Shown here: in pieces, positions 1 to 8,671 of the stretch
Layout of the letters: each line of letters opens with the position of its first letter
How positions within the stretch are numbered: position 1 is the stretch's first letter
Assembly (NCBI GenBank): GCA_016783155.1
Contig: JADHXB010000004.1
Location: 1 to 37,602, forward strand
Direction of reading: 5' to 3'
DNA from: Dehalococcoidia bacterium
Lineage (GTDB): Bacteria > Chloroflexota > Dehalococcoidia > GIF9 > UBA5629
DNA: 37,602 nucleotides
The notes under the pieces: generated by a model
What the model was told of the DNA's origin: nothing
Seen by the model: the letters and a program-made list of their open reading frames with translations, nothing else
Databases searched by the model: none
Translations under genes and position numbers: made by a program

Positions 1-5
1 TTCTG

Positions 6-920
6 TTGGCCAGTTCAATTATGGCGTGTGGGCTAACAACACCGAGTCCATCGACTACCAAACCTGCGACACAGCCACCCGCTAATGTTGAAAATCAAAC
101 GCCGCCGGAGGTATCTCCGCCTGAACAGACAACGAATGAAGCGGAATGGAGCACCGTTCAAACCTTTACCGGCAAAGAGAGTGAGACCACATCTCCATTT
201 CATATATCCGGCACGGAATGGCGTATTTTTTGGACGGCAGACGTTCAATCCCCTGAATACGCCGTTTTTGACATCCTTGTCTACTCACAGGACAAGGAAG
301 GCGTGCTTACAAAGAGGATTTCATATTCGGAAGGTACCTCGAGCGATACTGTTTACATCTATGAGGGTGGCTGTGACTATTATTTAAAAGTTATTGCTGC
401 CAATTTGAGCAATTGGACTATAACGGTGGAAGACCACGGCACACAAAAGTTCACCTCCCCCGTCAAAATAACTAAAATTAATTACAAGGGTATGGACTAC
501 TCTATCATCATGGCTGGCTTTATAGTAGTTGAAACTGACGAGTATGTAGAAATCAAAAATCAGAGCGATTCTCCGCAGAATATAGCCGGTTGGGTGCTGA
601 AGAATCTAACAAGGGGGGGGCCTGCGTTTATCTTTCCAACCTTGCTGCCGTGTTCCTGCGAGTGGTACGACGACCCAGAGGAGTGCATTGAAAACTGTTA
701 TCCCCCACGCCCGTGTGTAATAGAACCGCATAAGAGCATTCGGGTTTATACTGGCGAAGCCCATTATGAATCGGGAGGTTTCTGCTTTTACTACCCCCTA
801 GGTGATATCTGGAATAATGAGACACCTGATACAGCCGTTCTGTATAATCTTGAAGGGCAAGAGGTATCGAGAAAAAGCTACGTAATATCAACTAAGAACA
901 GTGTTGCCTCAGATAAATAG
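6..920 (+). CDS. Probable lipoprotein with lamin-tail-like C-terminal domain; start probably lies upstream of the window
   Basis: Long ORF; MACGL lipobox-like start; 'YVEIKNQSDSPQNIAGWVLKN' resembles the lamin-tail domain. Confidence 0.65.
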   Translation: MASSIMACGLTTPSPSTTKPATQPPANVENQTPPEVSPPEQTTNEAEWSTVQTFTGKESETTSPFHISGTEWRIFWTADVQSPEYAVFDILVYSQDKEGVLTKRISYSEGTSSDTVYIYEGGCDYYLKVIAANLSNWTITVEDHGTQKFTSPVKITKINYKGMDYSIIMAGFIVVETDEYVEIKNQSDSPQNIAGWVLKNLTRGGPAFIFPTLLPCSCEWYDDPEECIENCYPPRPCVIEPHKSIRVYTGEAHYESGGFCFYYPLGDIWNNETPDTAVLYNLEGQEVSRKSYVISTKNSVASDK

Positions 921-1078
921 CTTAGTCAGTCCGGATAAGGCAATAAACAACAGGTTGAAGCCCAGTGCTGATTGCCGTATAATTTTGGGAAAAGGGCTAC
1001 TTAACTATTGCTTTCTTGAAACCATCAGATGTATAATTTCTACAATATAGTGTTTTACTGAAGATAGAGAAGTGAAGT

Positions 1079-1888
1079 ATGCAACAAAGGTGTCCTAATT
1101 GCGGTTCGCCAGTTGCTTCGGGTCAGCGGTTTTGTGGTGGCTGTGGTGCTCAGATAAGCCTCTCTTGCCCTCAGTGTAGGATCACAGTTAACCCTGGAAC
1201 CAGGTTTTGCCCGAACTGCGGTGCTACGCTAGGTGGGGGTATGCCACCGCAGCAGCCAGGCGGTATGCCACCCCAACAACCAGGCTGGGGACAGCAGCCA
1301 GGCGGTATGCCACCCCAACAACCAGGCTGGGGGCAGCAGCCAGGATGGGCACCGCCAGCACCAAGTAGCCAACCATCATCGTCAAGAAGGCCGCTTCTAA
1401 TACTAGTGTTGTTTATCCTCCTTATCGGCCTTGGAGTGCTTGCTTATATGTATACACCACTCGGTGCTACAGTGAAAGACCTCCTCCAATCTGTCACCGG
1501 TGCCACCGGTGGCACCGGTTCTGGTCAAGATATCACAAAGCCGCAAATCTCAAATGTTCAGGCGACTCCGAGTACAACAAGCGCTGTTATTACTTGGACA
1601 ACCAATGAGCTAGCCAGCAGCCAGGTTGAATATGGCAGGACTAAGGACCAAACTTTGCTTTCCGAGCTACGAGATGACCCGACTGCACTCGACGCGGAGG
1701 GTAATCCTATCTCGGCGGGAGCCATTACCCACTCCATAACTCTGACTGGCCTTACTCCAAGTATCCCCGCAGGCAACATCATGTATTATTACAAGGTTAA
1801 GTCGAAGGACGCAGCCGGGAACGAGGCGGTGTACCCAGCATCAGACTCAGACTGGAAAACCTTCGAGACGAAAATTTCCGATACATAA
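1079..1888 (+). CDS. Double zinc-ribbon protein with Pro/Gln-rich linker, one TM helix and Fn3/purple-acid-phosphatase-N-like domain
   Basis: CPNCGSPVASGQRFCGGCG and CPQCRITVNPGTRFCPNCG; TM 'LLILVLFILLIGLGVLAYMY'; 'SAVITWTTNELASSQVEYG'. Confidence 0.85.
   Translation: MQQRCPNCGSPVASGQRFCGGCGAQISLSCPQCRITVNPGTRFCPNCGATLGGGMPPQQPGGMPPQQPGWGQQPGGMPPQQPGWGQQPGWAPPAPSSQPSSSRRPLLILVLFILLIGLGVLAYMYTPLGATVKDLLQSVTGATGGTGSGQDITKPQISNVQATPSTTSAVITWTTNELASSQVEYGRTKDQTLLSELRDDPTALDAEGNPISAGAITHSITLTGLTPSIPAGNIMYYYKVKSKDAAGNEAVYPASDSDWKTFETKISDT
1259..1342 (+). repeat. 42-bp in-frame tandem repeat x2 (GGMPPQQPGWGQQP)
   Basis: 1259-1300 and 1301-1342 nearly identical by eye; a shorter degenerate unit precedes. 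Confidence 0.85.
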
Positions 1889-2021
1889 TCACAGCTGCCT
1901 CCTGACATGAGCTTCAGGCAGAAAATAGCCACTTTTTCAGCTTCTGTTCCGTTTTACCGCCACAAGTTGTATAATCAATGCGGGTGGGTTGTGTAGCCCT
2001 GGAAGCAAAGGGTATGCGACT

Positions 2022-2348
2022 ATGAAATATATATGTCAGCTAGCTATCATTGTTATTTTACTTTTATCCGTGGGTTGTGCCCAGATGAATAATGCTCCTC
2101 GTCATACAGCCGAGGAGGTAATAATGATAGCCAAGAGTTTCAGTTCTCAGTGCCGGGTGGAAGTGGTTTCCGATGAACCCTGCGGCTGAGGTCCCGCTAC
2201 TCCTCAGTATGAGGAGGCTGCTTCGATTTTCAGTGCTGAGTATTCAGGGGACGGAATATGGAGTATAACCAAGACCTGCCCGATAAACTCAGAATATAGC
2301 CGTGCTTGGTATTTCTACGATGATACCAATGAATTAGTATGGAACTGA
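2022..2348 (+). pseudogene. Small lipoprotein ORF interrupted by one in-frame TGA (2187-2189); coding-like sequence continues to the TGA at 2346
   Basis: Lipobox LSVGC; same frame continues GPATPQYEEAASIFSAEYSGDGIWSITKTCPINSEYSRAWYFYDDTNELVWN*; could be recoding or a nonsense mutation. Confidence 0.6.
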
Positions 2349-2387
2349 GACTAATGCTGAACGATTTGGAAAGAACTGAGGTTAAAA

Positions 2388-2711
2388 GTGAGTGACATTC
2401 TGGATGAAGCCCAGGCGTTGGTTCAATGCAAATCTTGTCCCTGGTATAAGAGTTGCGTCTTGCCCATGCGGCTGACGGAGGAGGACTTAAAAAAACAGCT
2501 GGAGTCATCTATACCCGGAGCCACCACTCCGGGAGCAGAGCAATACGGCATGCAGCAACTGCTATCCGGCCTGGCATCCGCTGCCGAAAACTCCCTTCTT
2601 GAAGGTTGCCCGATATTCATCAACAGGCTTCGCTCTAACCCCAAGCTCGCCGAGCAAATAAAGAAGCTAATGCAGGAATGGAAAAGAGAAAGCGAAGGAC
2701 AAACTTCGTAG
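2388..2711 (+). CDS. Hypothetical protein with N-terminal CxxCxxxxxC
   Basis: ORF of 107 aa, QCKSCPWYKSC motif. Confidence 0.6.
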   Translation: MSDILDEAQALVQCKSCPWYKSCVLPMRLTEEDLKKQLESSIPGATTPGAEQYGMQQLLSGLASAAENSLLEGCPIFINRLRSNPKLAEQIKKLMQEWKRESEGQTS

Positions 2712-2870
2712 AGCTTGGACATACCCGCATTTGTTTTGTGCTCCACTTTGAGAACCCCAAATTTACGCGTGGTAGCCGCGAGGCTACAGCCTCGCCCCTA
2801 ACATAAGAAACCCTGGATACCAAATGCCAAACAATATCAAAATTTAAATTCTCCAAATTGAAGTGTTCAT

Positions 2871-3026
2871 CATCATTGCGAGGAGCAGGATTCTTCACTT
2901 ATACTTGGAACATGCCCCGCAATCTCGATGGGGCTATCCCCATACTGTCATCGCGAGGTACGGAGTGCCGTGGCGATCTCGGTTGGGAATGGGTAGGGAG
3001 ATTGACACACTTCGCTCGCAATGACA
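2871..3026. repeat. Dispersed REP/MITE-like repeat (CATTGCGAGG...GGCGATCTC...TTCGCTCGCAATGACA)
   Basis: Terminal inverted-repeat-like words shared with other copies in the window. Confidence 0.6.
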
Positions 3027-3483
3027 TAAAGGCAAATGTTTTGGTCATTGATATTTAGGGCTTTGAGATTGTTTAGGGTTTGCGGGCTTTTGAGTCTGTG
3101 GTTTTTATAATAAAGTTGCGCAGCCTTAGCCTCGCGTAAAGCGACCCTGAGGGGGCGCATCTACAATTCAGAAAAAGAATACACTAAATTAAATACCAGG
3201 TACAGAAAAAGAAGAGCAAACAGACAAACAGGAAACTACCAATTATAGTGATTAGCTCTTTGTTCATAGTCAGCTGTACTTCTTTCTTCTTTCTACTTTC
3301 TAAACATAGAACGAATTAGAGCAGGCATTGGTTTAGGTATCAGCGCTTAATCTGAGAAACATAATTACCTTAAGTGAAAAGTAAAGTTGTGGCGGCGGAG
3401 AGAGAGTCAACTAAAACAGCCATGCTTAAAGGTTTCAGGGGCAACCGGCTGGGTGTATAATCAGAGTGGATGAATTTTAGGCT

Positions 3484-4212
3484 ATGAAGATGCGACTGAA
3501 ACTGTATGCCATTATAGCTGCAGCCCTGGCTCTTCTGTCGGTTATGGCTTGCAGCCAGAGAGAGGGTCAGCCGGAGCAACAATTCTCTTACCTCTGTGAC
3601 AAGATGAAGGAATGCATTGAGCAAGCACAGGCTATGGCTTCAGACCTCGAGGATTTCAACTGGAATGAATTTTCCGATGTCGGGATATTATGCCCTCCGA
3701 AGGGGATATGCCCGGTGGGAAGTCTGCCCATAGTCGAGAAAAAGTCGGTTACCGGAGAGGCTCTGGAACGCTGGGTTCCTCTGGTTGAGCGATTGCCATT
3801 TCCACAAACAGCCAAGACCTACTCGGTACAATGTGCTAGCTGTTTGAAGCTCGCCAGCGAGGTCTGCTCAAATAGCCCCTATAATGAGTCGCAAGCACGT
3901 ATGCCGGAAGCTGAAGAAGTTACGTTAACTCAGTGGCAAGAGCTGTGTAGCCAGCTGCAATCAGCCTTACAAGGAGCTGAGTATGTAGTCTTTACAAATA
4001 AGACTATTGCCGCAGACTACACATTCCCTCAACTCTTCGCATATTTAACCGATTCAGATGAAGGGGTAAAACAGAAATATCTTGATAAGTTCATAGCCGA
4101 ATCTGACAAGTATATTCAATTACATGCTGAGCTGATACAAAAAATACAGCAGGCCGAACAACTGGCGTCCGAGCTAGCCAACTGGCAATCCAACCCGCAA
4201 GGTCCCGAATAG
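3484..4212 (+). CDS. Hypothetical lipoprotein
   Basis: Signal peptide plus lipobox LLSVMAC; TATAAT at 3456-3461. Confidence 0.75.
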   Translation: MKMRLKLYAIIAAALALLSVMACSQREGQPEQQFSYLCDKMKECIEQAQAMASDLEDFNWNEFSDVGILCPPKGICPVGSLPIVEKKSVTGEALERWVPLVERLPFPQTAKTYSVQCASCLKLASEVCSNSPYNESQARMPEAEEVTLTQWQELCSQLQSALQGAEYVVFTNKTIAADYTFPQLFAYLTDSDEGVKQKYLDKFIAESDKYIQLHAELIQKIQQAEQLASELANWQSNPQGPE

Positions 4213-4282
4213 CAGTAAGGCACGGAAAGCGGAGAGACATTCTTTTTTGCCTTGGTTGGGTGTATAATCGAACAGATTTGAG

Positions 4283-5255
4283 TATGCAGACGGCCATAAA
4301 AGCTAAACCTGGCAGGTATATAGCTATTTTTTGTAGCCTGGCTCTCCTGTTGCTTTGCTCGACCATTGCCTGCCGGCCGGAACCACCAGCTATTATTATT
4401 TTCGGCGCCACTCCGTCAGAAATCAATCTCGGCCAGTCAACAGAGTTAAAATGGGGCGTCAAAGGCGCTACCGGTGTGAATATAGACCAGGATATAGGGG
4501 AAGTTTCTGCTACCGGGTCGGTGGAGCTGTCACCAAGCAAAACCATCGCTTACACTTTAACAGCCACCAATGCCGGCGGTACTGTCAGCAAGTCGGTGGT
4601 CATTTATGTCAATCCTCCCCCCGCGTCACCTGGCGACACTGCGCCGCCGGTAATCAAAAATGTCTCGACTTCGTCTGAAACTGATACAAGTGCTGTCATC
4701 ACCTGGACGACGAATGAGCCGGGCAGCAGCCAGGTTGATTATGGCACAACTATAGAACATGGTTTAACTGCAACTTCGGACGAGTTGACCACTGCCCACA
4801 GCATCACCTTAAGCGGTCTCGAGCCAAATACCGCCTATCACTATCGAGTAAAGTCGAAAGATGAGGCTGGCAACGAAGCCTCGTCAACGGATAACACCCT
4901 CTTCACACTCCAAGAAAAATCGCCGTATTCACTGGAGCTGCTATCGCTGGAGTGGGAGCGGAGGTCGGAAGACACATATGGCCTCGGCGAACCATTAGTA
5001 GAGAGCAAGTATCTGTTTATCAAAGGCACATTACGGAATACTAGCCATGCAACCTTGCGGGCTGTGATATGCACCATGAACTGCTGGAACGACGATACTC
5101 TTGTGAAGTACGAAGTATATGTGCATCATGGTCCTGCCTTGCCGGGGTATGTCTTTAACTTCGATATTCAAACTGCCGATGACCCAACGGTTAACAATGT
5201 GACCGTAGATTTTGCCGATTCTCAAGGGAGAGAGATCAAGGCTATTGAAAAATAG
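4283..5255 (+). CDS. Lipoprotein with Fn3/purple-acid-phosphatase-N-like domain
   Basis: Start moved to ATG 4283 (MQTAIKAK); lipobox LLCSTIAC; 'SAVITWTTNEPGSSQVDYG...YHYRVKSKDEAGNEA'. Confidence 0.8.
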
Positions 5256-5318
5256 CAAAGAGGCAGCAGATAGAAGCCGTGAGGAGTAAACCAAAACGAA
5301 TCAAAGTAGGGGGCGATT

Positions 5319-5645
5319 ATGAGTGATACAACTATTATAATCATACTGGTGGTTGTGATGCTGTTTGTAATGTTTATCTTGCCACAATTACTTTTGAGGC
5401 GGGCCATCCCATCTGTAATTCGCATCTTCCGACAGGGCAACGCAGTTGGGATTGAGAATGCCAAGACAGTTGAGGACTTAGGACTCAAGCCCAAGAACAT
5501 AGCTCAGGCTATATTCAGGGGGCGTGAATATAAAATTACTGCCTTGGAAGTCCTGAGGAATGCCAACGTCATCCAGAGCACTGAAGACGGCAAGCTTTAT
5601 CTTTCCGAGAAGGATCTCTCAAACAGCAAGTGGAAGGGACGTTGA
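5319..5645 (+). CDS. Small membrane-anchored hypothetical protein
   Basis: N-terminal TM helix; cytoplasmic-like tail. Confidence 0.6.
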   Translation: MSDTTIIIILVVVMLFVMFILPQLLLRRAIPSVIRIFRQGNAVGIENAKTVEDLGLKPKNIAQAIFRGREYKITALEVLRNANVIQSTEDGKLYLSEKDLSNSKWKGR

Positions 5646-5654
5646 TGCCAATCG

Positions 5655-6251
5655 CTATGTGCTTTCTCTCGGCTCTTTAGTGTGCTCCAAGATTATAATG
5701 GCGATAGCCACACCCAGTGCATTAGCTACCATCATAGCTGGGATAGCAATTTTAAATACCTCAAGGGCTTCAGCAAAGGGCCTGGCTATGAGCAATGTCA
5801 ATCCGCCGTGTAATAATTCAACGAATACAGTCAGTAAAACACCTTGTACTATCCCGATGAGCTTACCCTTATTAAAGTAGTGTATGGCACCACCGATTAC
5901 ACCTGCCAAAACTGTCGCCAGGCCGCAAGGGATATAAGTAAATCCACCAAGAAACAAGCGGTGTATCCCACCAATCAGTCCTACGACTAAACCAATTATC
6001 GGCCCAGCCGTCAACCCGGCAATCATTGGTGCGAAATCCCTTATATTAACTATGGCGCCCGAGGCTAATGGTATGCCGACATAGGTACCAAATATGGAAA
6101 ATCCTCCAAATATGAGAATGAAAATGGCTTTATCACGCCAGCTGGCTTTTTTGACTATGACCCGTTGAATGGGTTTTACCCTGGTGATGATTTCCATAAA
6201 CACGAAGATAAAGATTTCTGTTTGCGCAAAAAGAGCTAAAATCTTTTCCAT
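5655..6251 (-). CDS. Stand-alone 5TM LytS/YhcK-type sensor domain membrane protein
   Basis: Multi-TM with 'NIRDFAPMIAGLTAGPIIGLVVGLIGGIHR' typical of 5TMR_LYT; no kinase domain follows. Confidence 0.7.
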   Translation of the reverse strand: MEKILALFAQTEIFIFVFMEIITRVKPIQRVIVKKASWRDKAIFILIFGGFSIFGTYVGIPLASGAIVNIRDFAPMIAGLTAGPIIGLVVGLIGGIHRLFLGGFTYIPCGLATVLAGVIGGAIHYFNKGKLIGIVQGVLLTVFVELLHGGLTLLIARPFAEALEVFKIAIPAMMVANALGVAIAIIILEHTKEPREST

Positions 6252-6501
6252 GTCTTTCTATAAATCTTCTTATTTGTACGGCCATAACATATAGCTAATG
6301 TCCGGTGCTATATTGCAGGTTTCTCATTATCACGGTGAATATTACATTATTTGACGGCTCTCTTAAAGAGGTTACTGGTTTTAACGATGATCGTGTCTGT
6401 CATCTTCGAATTGCGTATCCCCAGCCATTTCATTATTCATCCTGGCGTGGTGTATAATATCCCGTTCTTTGTGAATGAAACCACGCCGGGGGGAATAGGG
6501 T

Positions 6502-7491
6502 ATGAGAAATAAGTTCATTGGAATTCTAGTCTCTTGCGCGATTCTATTGATGCTTGCAGCCTGCCTCCGGATGCCAGAGCCAGATAATACCGCAGACCAG
6601 GCAGCGCAGTTAGTCGAGAAGGGTGATACGCTTAGCCAGCAGGGACTCTATGACGAAGCCATCGCTGAATATACCGCGGCCATAGAGTTAGACCCTGCCC
6701 TTGCTAACGCTTATCTTGCCCGCGGCCAAGCGTATTACTTCGAGAATAGAGGCCTTAGGGCGGTATCCGATTATTCCAAGGCAATCGAACTGGACCCCGA
6801 ATCTACAGCCGCATATTACGGTCGGGGCTGGGCGCATTTGGTTAACCGGGCATACGATGCAGCCATCTCAGATTTCACCAAGGTTATTGAGCTCGACCCC
6901 GCCCTGGTCAGGGCATATGACGGTCGCGGCTGGGCTTACATCAACAAGGCGCAATGGCTCTTCGAGTCATACAACTACCTGTTCACTCTTTTCGAAAGCC
7001 ACTCTGACCTGGCAATGGCATTTATAGGTAGAGGCTGGCTGTACGTTAAGCAGACGCAGTGGGAGCTGGCAGTCATTCCTGACCTGGCAACAGCGATGAT
7101 ACAGGACCCGGACCCGGCAGAGGCATATTTCAACGTGGGCTTTGCCCATGCCAAAAAAGCACAGTGGACGCATGCCATTGAAGATTACGAAAAGGCGATC
7201 GCCCTAAACCCGAAACTTGACTGGTCGCGCTTCAACAAAAGCTGGGCATTGGGCATGAAAGCAAATTGGGACCCCGTTATTGCAGACTATAGCAAAATAA
7301 TAGAGCTTGCCACTGCACAGGCTTCACCCTCCGCTGATTCAGGTGCTCTCTACACTGAGGAGGAAGAATGGGACCTGGCTGTTGCCAGCTACAATAAAGC
7401 AATGGAGCTGTCAAAAGACCCTGCCTTGACTCAAAAGGCTGAAGAGGCAATAAAGCTCATAGATGAGATGCGCCAGGATATAAACAGATAG
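6502..7491 (+). CDS. TPR-repeat lipoprotein
   Basis: Lipobox LMLAAC; repeated 'YDEAIAEYTAAIELDPALANAYLARG' TPR units. Confidence 0.9.
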   Translation: MRNKFIGILVSCAILLMLAACLRMPEPDNTADQAAQLVEKGDTLSQQGLYDEAIAEYTAAIELDPALANAYLARGQAYYFENRGLRAVSDYSKAIELDPESTAAYYGRGWAHLVNRAYDAAISDFTKVIELDPALVRAYDGRGWAYINKAQWLFESYNYLFTLFESHSDLAMAFIGRGWLYVKQTQWELAVIPDLATAMIQDPDPAEAYFNVGFAHAKKAQWTHAIEDYEKAIALNPKLDWSRFNKSWALGMKANWDPVIADYSKIIELATAQASPSADSGALYTEEEEWDLAVASYNKAMELSKDPALTQKAEEAIKLIDEMRQDINR

Positions 7492-7618
7492 CTTAATGGT
7501 CTGCTTCAAAAACCGGTCCACTGTCACCGATAGGCCGGTGAAAGCTTAGAAAAATCACGCGGAGGCCATTGTCAAACACCGTGTTCGAATACCTTAAGCG
7601 AAAAGCGAAAAACCGCTA

Positions 7619-7647
7619 TTGACTTTTGTGGGTGGAATGGTTATAAT
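7619..7647 (+). promoter_or_regulatory. Sigma70-like promoter TTGACT-N17-TATAAT
   Basis: -35 at 7619-7624, -10 at 7642-7647, 17-nt spacer. Confidence 0.75.
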
Positions 7648-7653
7648 TTCACC

Positions 7654-7712
7654 ATCATCACTAGTGGGTCGTCCCACTAGCCCCCTCTGGGTTACGACCC
7701 AGAGGTTTTTTT
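7654..7712 (+). ncRNA. Candidate short leader/sRNA: hairpin 7661-7680 plus terminator hairpin 7684-7705 with T7
   Basis: CTAGTGGG-TCGT-CCCACTAG then CCTCTGGGT-TACG-ACCCAGAGG-TTTTTTT, downstream of a promoter; 5' end inferred. Confidence 0.6.
7684..7712 (+). terminator. Intrinsic terminator/attenuator immediately upstream of NYN gene
   Basis: 9-bp perfect stem, 4-nt loop, seven T. Confidence 0.85.
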
Positions 7713-7721
7713 GTTTGGTCT

Positions 7722-8354
7722 ATGAATAGAGTCATATTCCTAGTAGACGGTTTCAATCTATATCACTCTACCAGGGATATAGCTTTGTATTGCCAAGGAC
7801 TGCGTGTAAAATGGCTAAATATATTTGCCCTTTGCAAGTCCTATTTATACATGACAGGCAAGGGTGCCACACTTGAACACATTTACTACTTCACTGCCTA
7901 CGCATACCATCTCAATGACCCAGGTGTGATTCAGCGTCATAGAGACTATGTCAGATGTCTTGAATCGACAGGTATTACCCTTAAGTTTGGCAGATTCAAG
8001 CCTAAGGATATCAACTGCCCACACTGCAAAAAGCAGATAACTCGGTACGAAGAAAAGGAAACGGATGTAGCCATTGGAGCAAAACTATTCGAGATACTAC
8101 AGGAGAATGAATGCGATACTGTCGTTATAATGACAGGGGACACGGACTTGGCACCTGCGATAAGGGCGGCGAAGCGTCTTTTCCCAAATAAGACAATCCT
8201 CTTTGCGTTTCCTTTTAGACGAAAAAACGACGAGCTAGCCCAAATTGCACCGAGGTCATTCAGAATGCATAAAGACAGTTATAGACGACACCAGTTTCCT
8301 AATCCAGTTGTCCTGCCAGATGGAACGCAGATTTACAAGCCCTCCACCTGGTAA
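7722..8354 (+). CDS. NYN/LabA-like (PIN-fold) domain protein, putative RNase
   Basis: MNRVIFLVDGFNLYHS...KETDVAIGAKLFE...DTVVIMTGDTDLAPAIRAAK. Confidence 0.9.
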   Translation: MNRVIFLVDGFNLYHSTRDIALYCQGLRVKWLNIFALCKSYLYMTGKGATLEHIYYFTAYAYHLNDPGVIQRHRDYVRCLESTGITLKFGRFKPKDINCPHCKKQITRYEEKETDVAIGAKLFEILQENECDTVVIMTGDTDLAPAIRAAKRLFPNKTILFAFPFRRKNDELAQIAPRSFRMHKDSYRRHQFPNPVVLPDGTQIYKPSTW

Positions 8355-8446
8355 GACCAATTAATGCCGATTCAGTAACTGCTGCCGTACAATAGCCTGG
8401 GACAAGTCACAGAACTAACGGTTAAGAAAGGGCGAGAGCAAAAGGC

Positions 8447-8560
8447 ATGAGATGGCTCGGCTGTGCGCTGGCTATTTTAGGCATAATACTTGTAATCTTT
8501 ATCCTCACGCACCTCTCGGAAATCTGGCAATTCCTGGAAGGCCTGCTAAACAGGTCTTAA
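8447..8560 (+). CDS. 37-aa small membrane protein
   Basis: MRWLGCALAILGIILVIFILTHLSEIWQFLEGLLNRS; not in ORF track because of size. Confidence 0.45.
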   Translation: MRWLGCALAILGIILVIFILTHLSEIWQFLEGLLNRS

Positions 8561-8671
8561 ACCGAAAGCTCCGCCTGTCGTAAATGGCTCCACCCATACG
8601 ACAATCCCCTGTAATACTTCTCCGGATTATCCGTATATTACTATAGAGAAACGGATAAAAGGAGGTTCGTC

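Noticed and set aside
2187-2189. Genome-wide TGA reassignment
   Set aside because: TGA ends many intact genes here (e.g. higB and the flavodoxin gene), so reassignment is not supported.
2772-2796. GTAGCC-GCGA-GGCTAC/GAGGCT-AC-AGCCTC nested palindrome
   Set aside because: Looks like ordinary intergenic repeat debris; no adjacent gene logic or T tract.
4091-4546. 151-aa minus-strand ORF
   Set aside because: Overlaps two lipoprotein genes with clear signal peptides on the plus strand.
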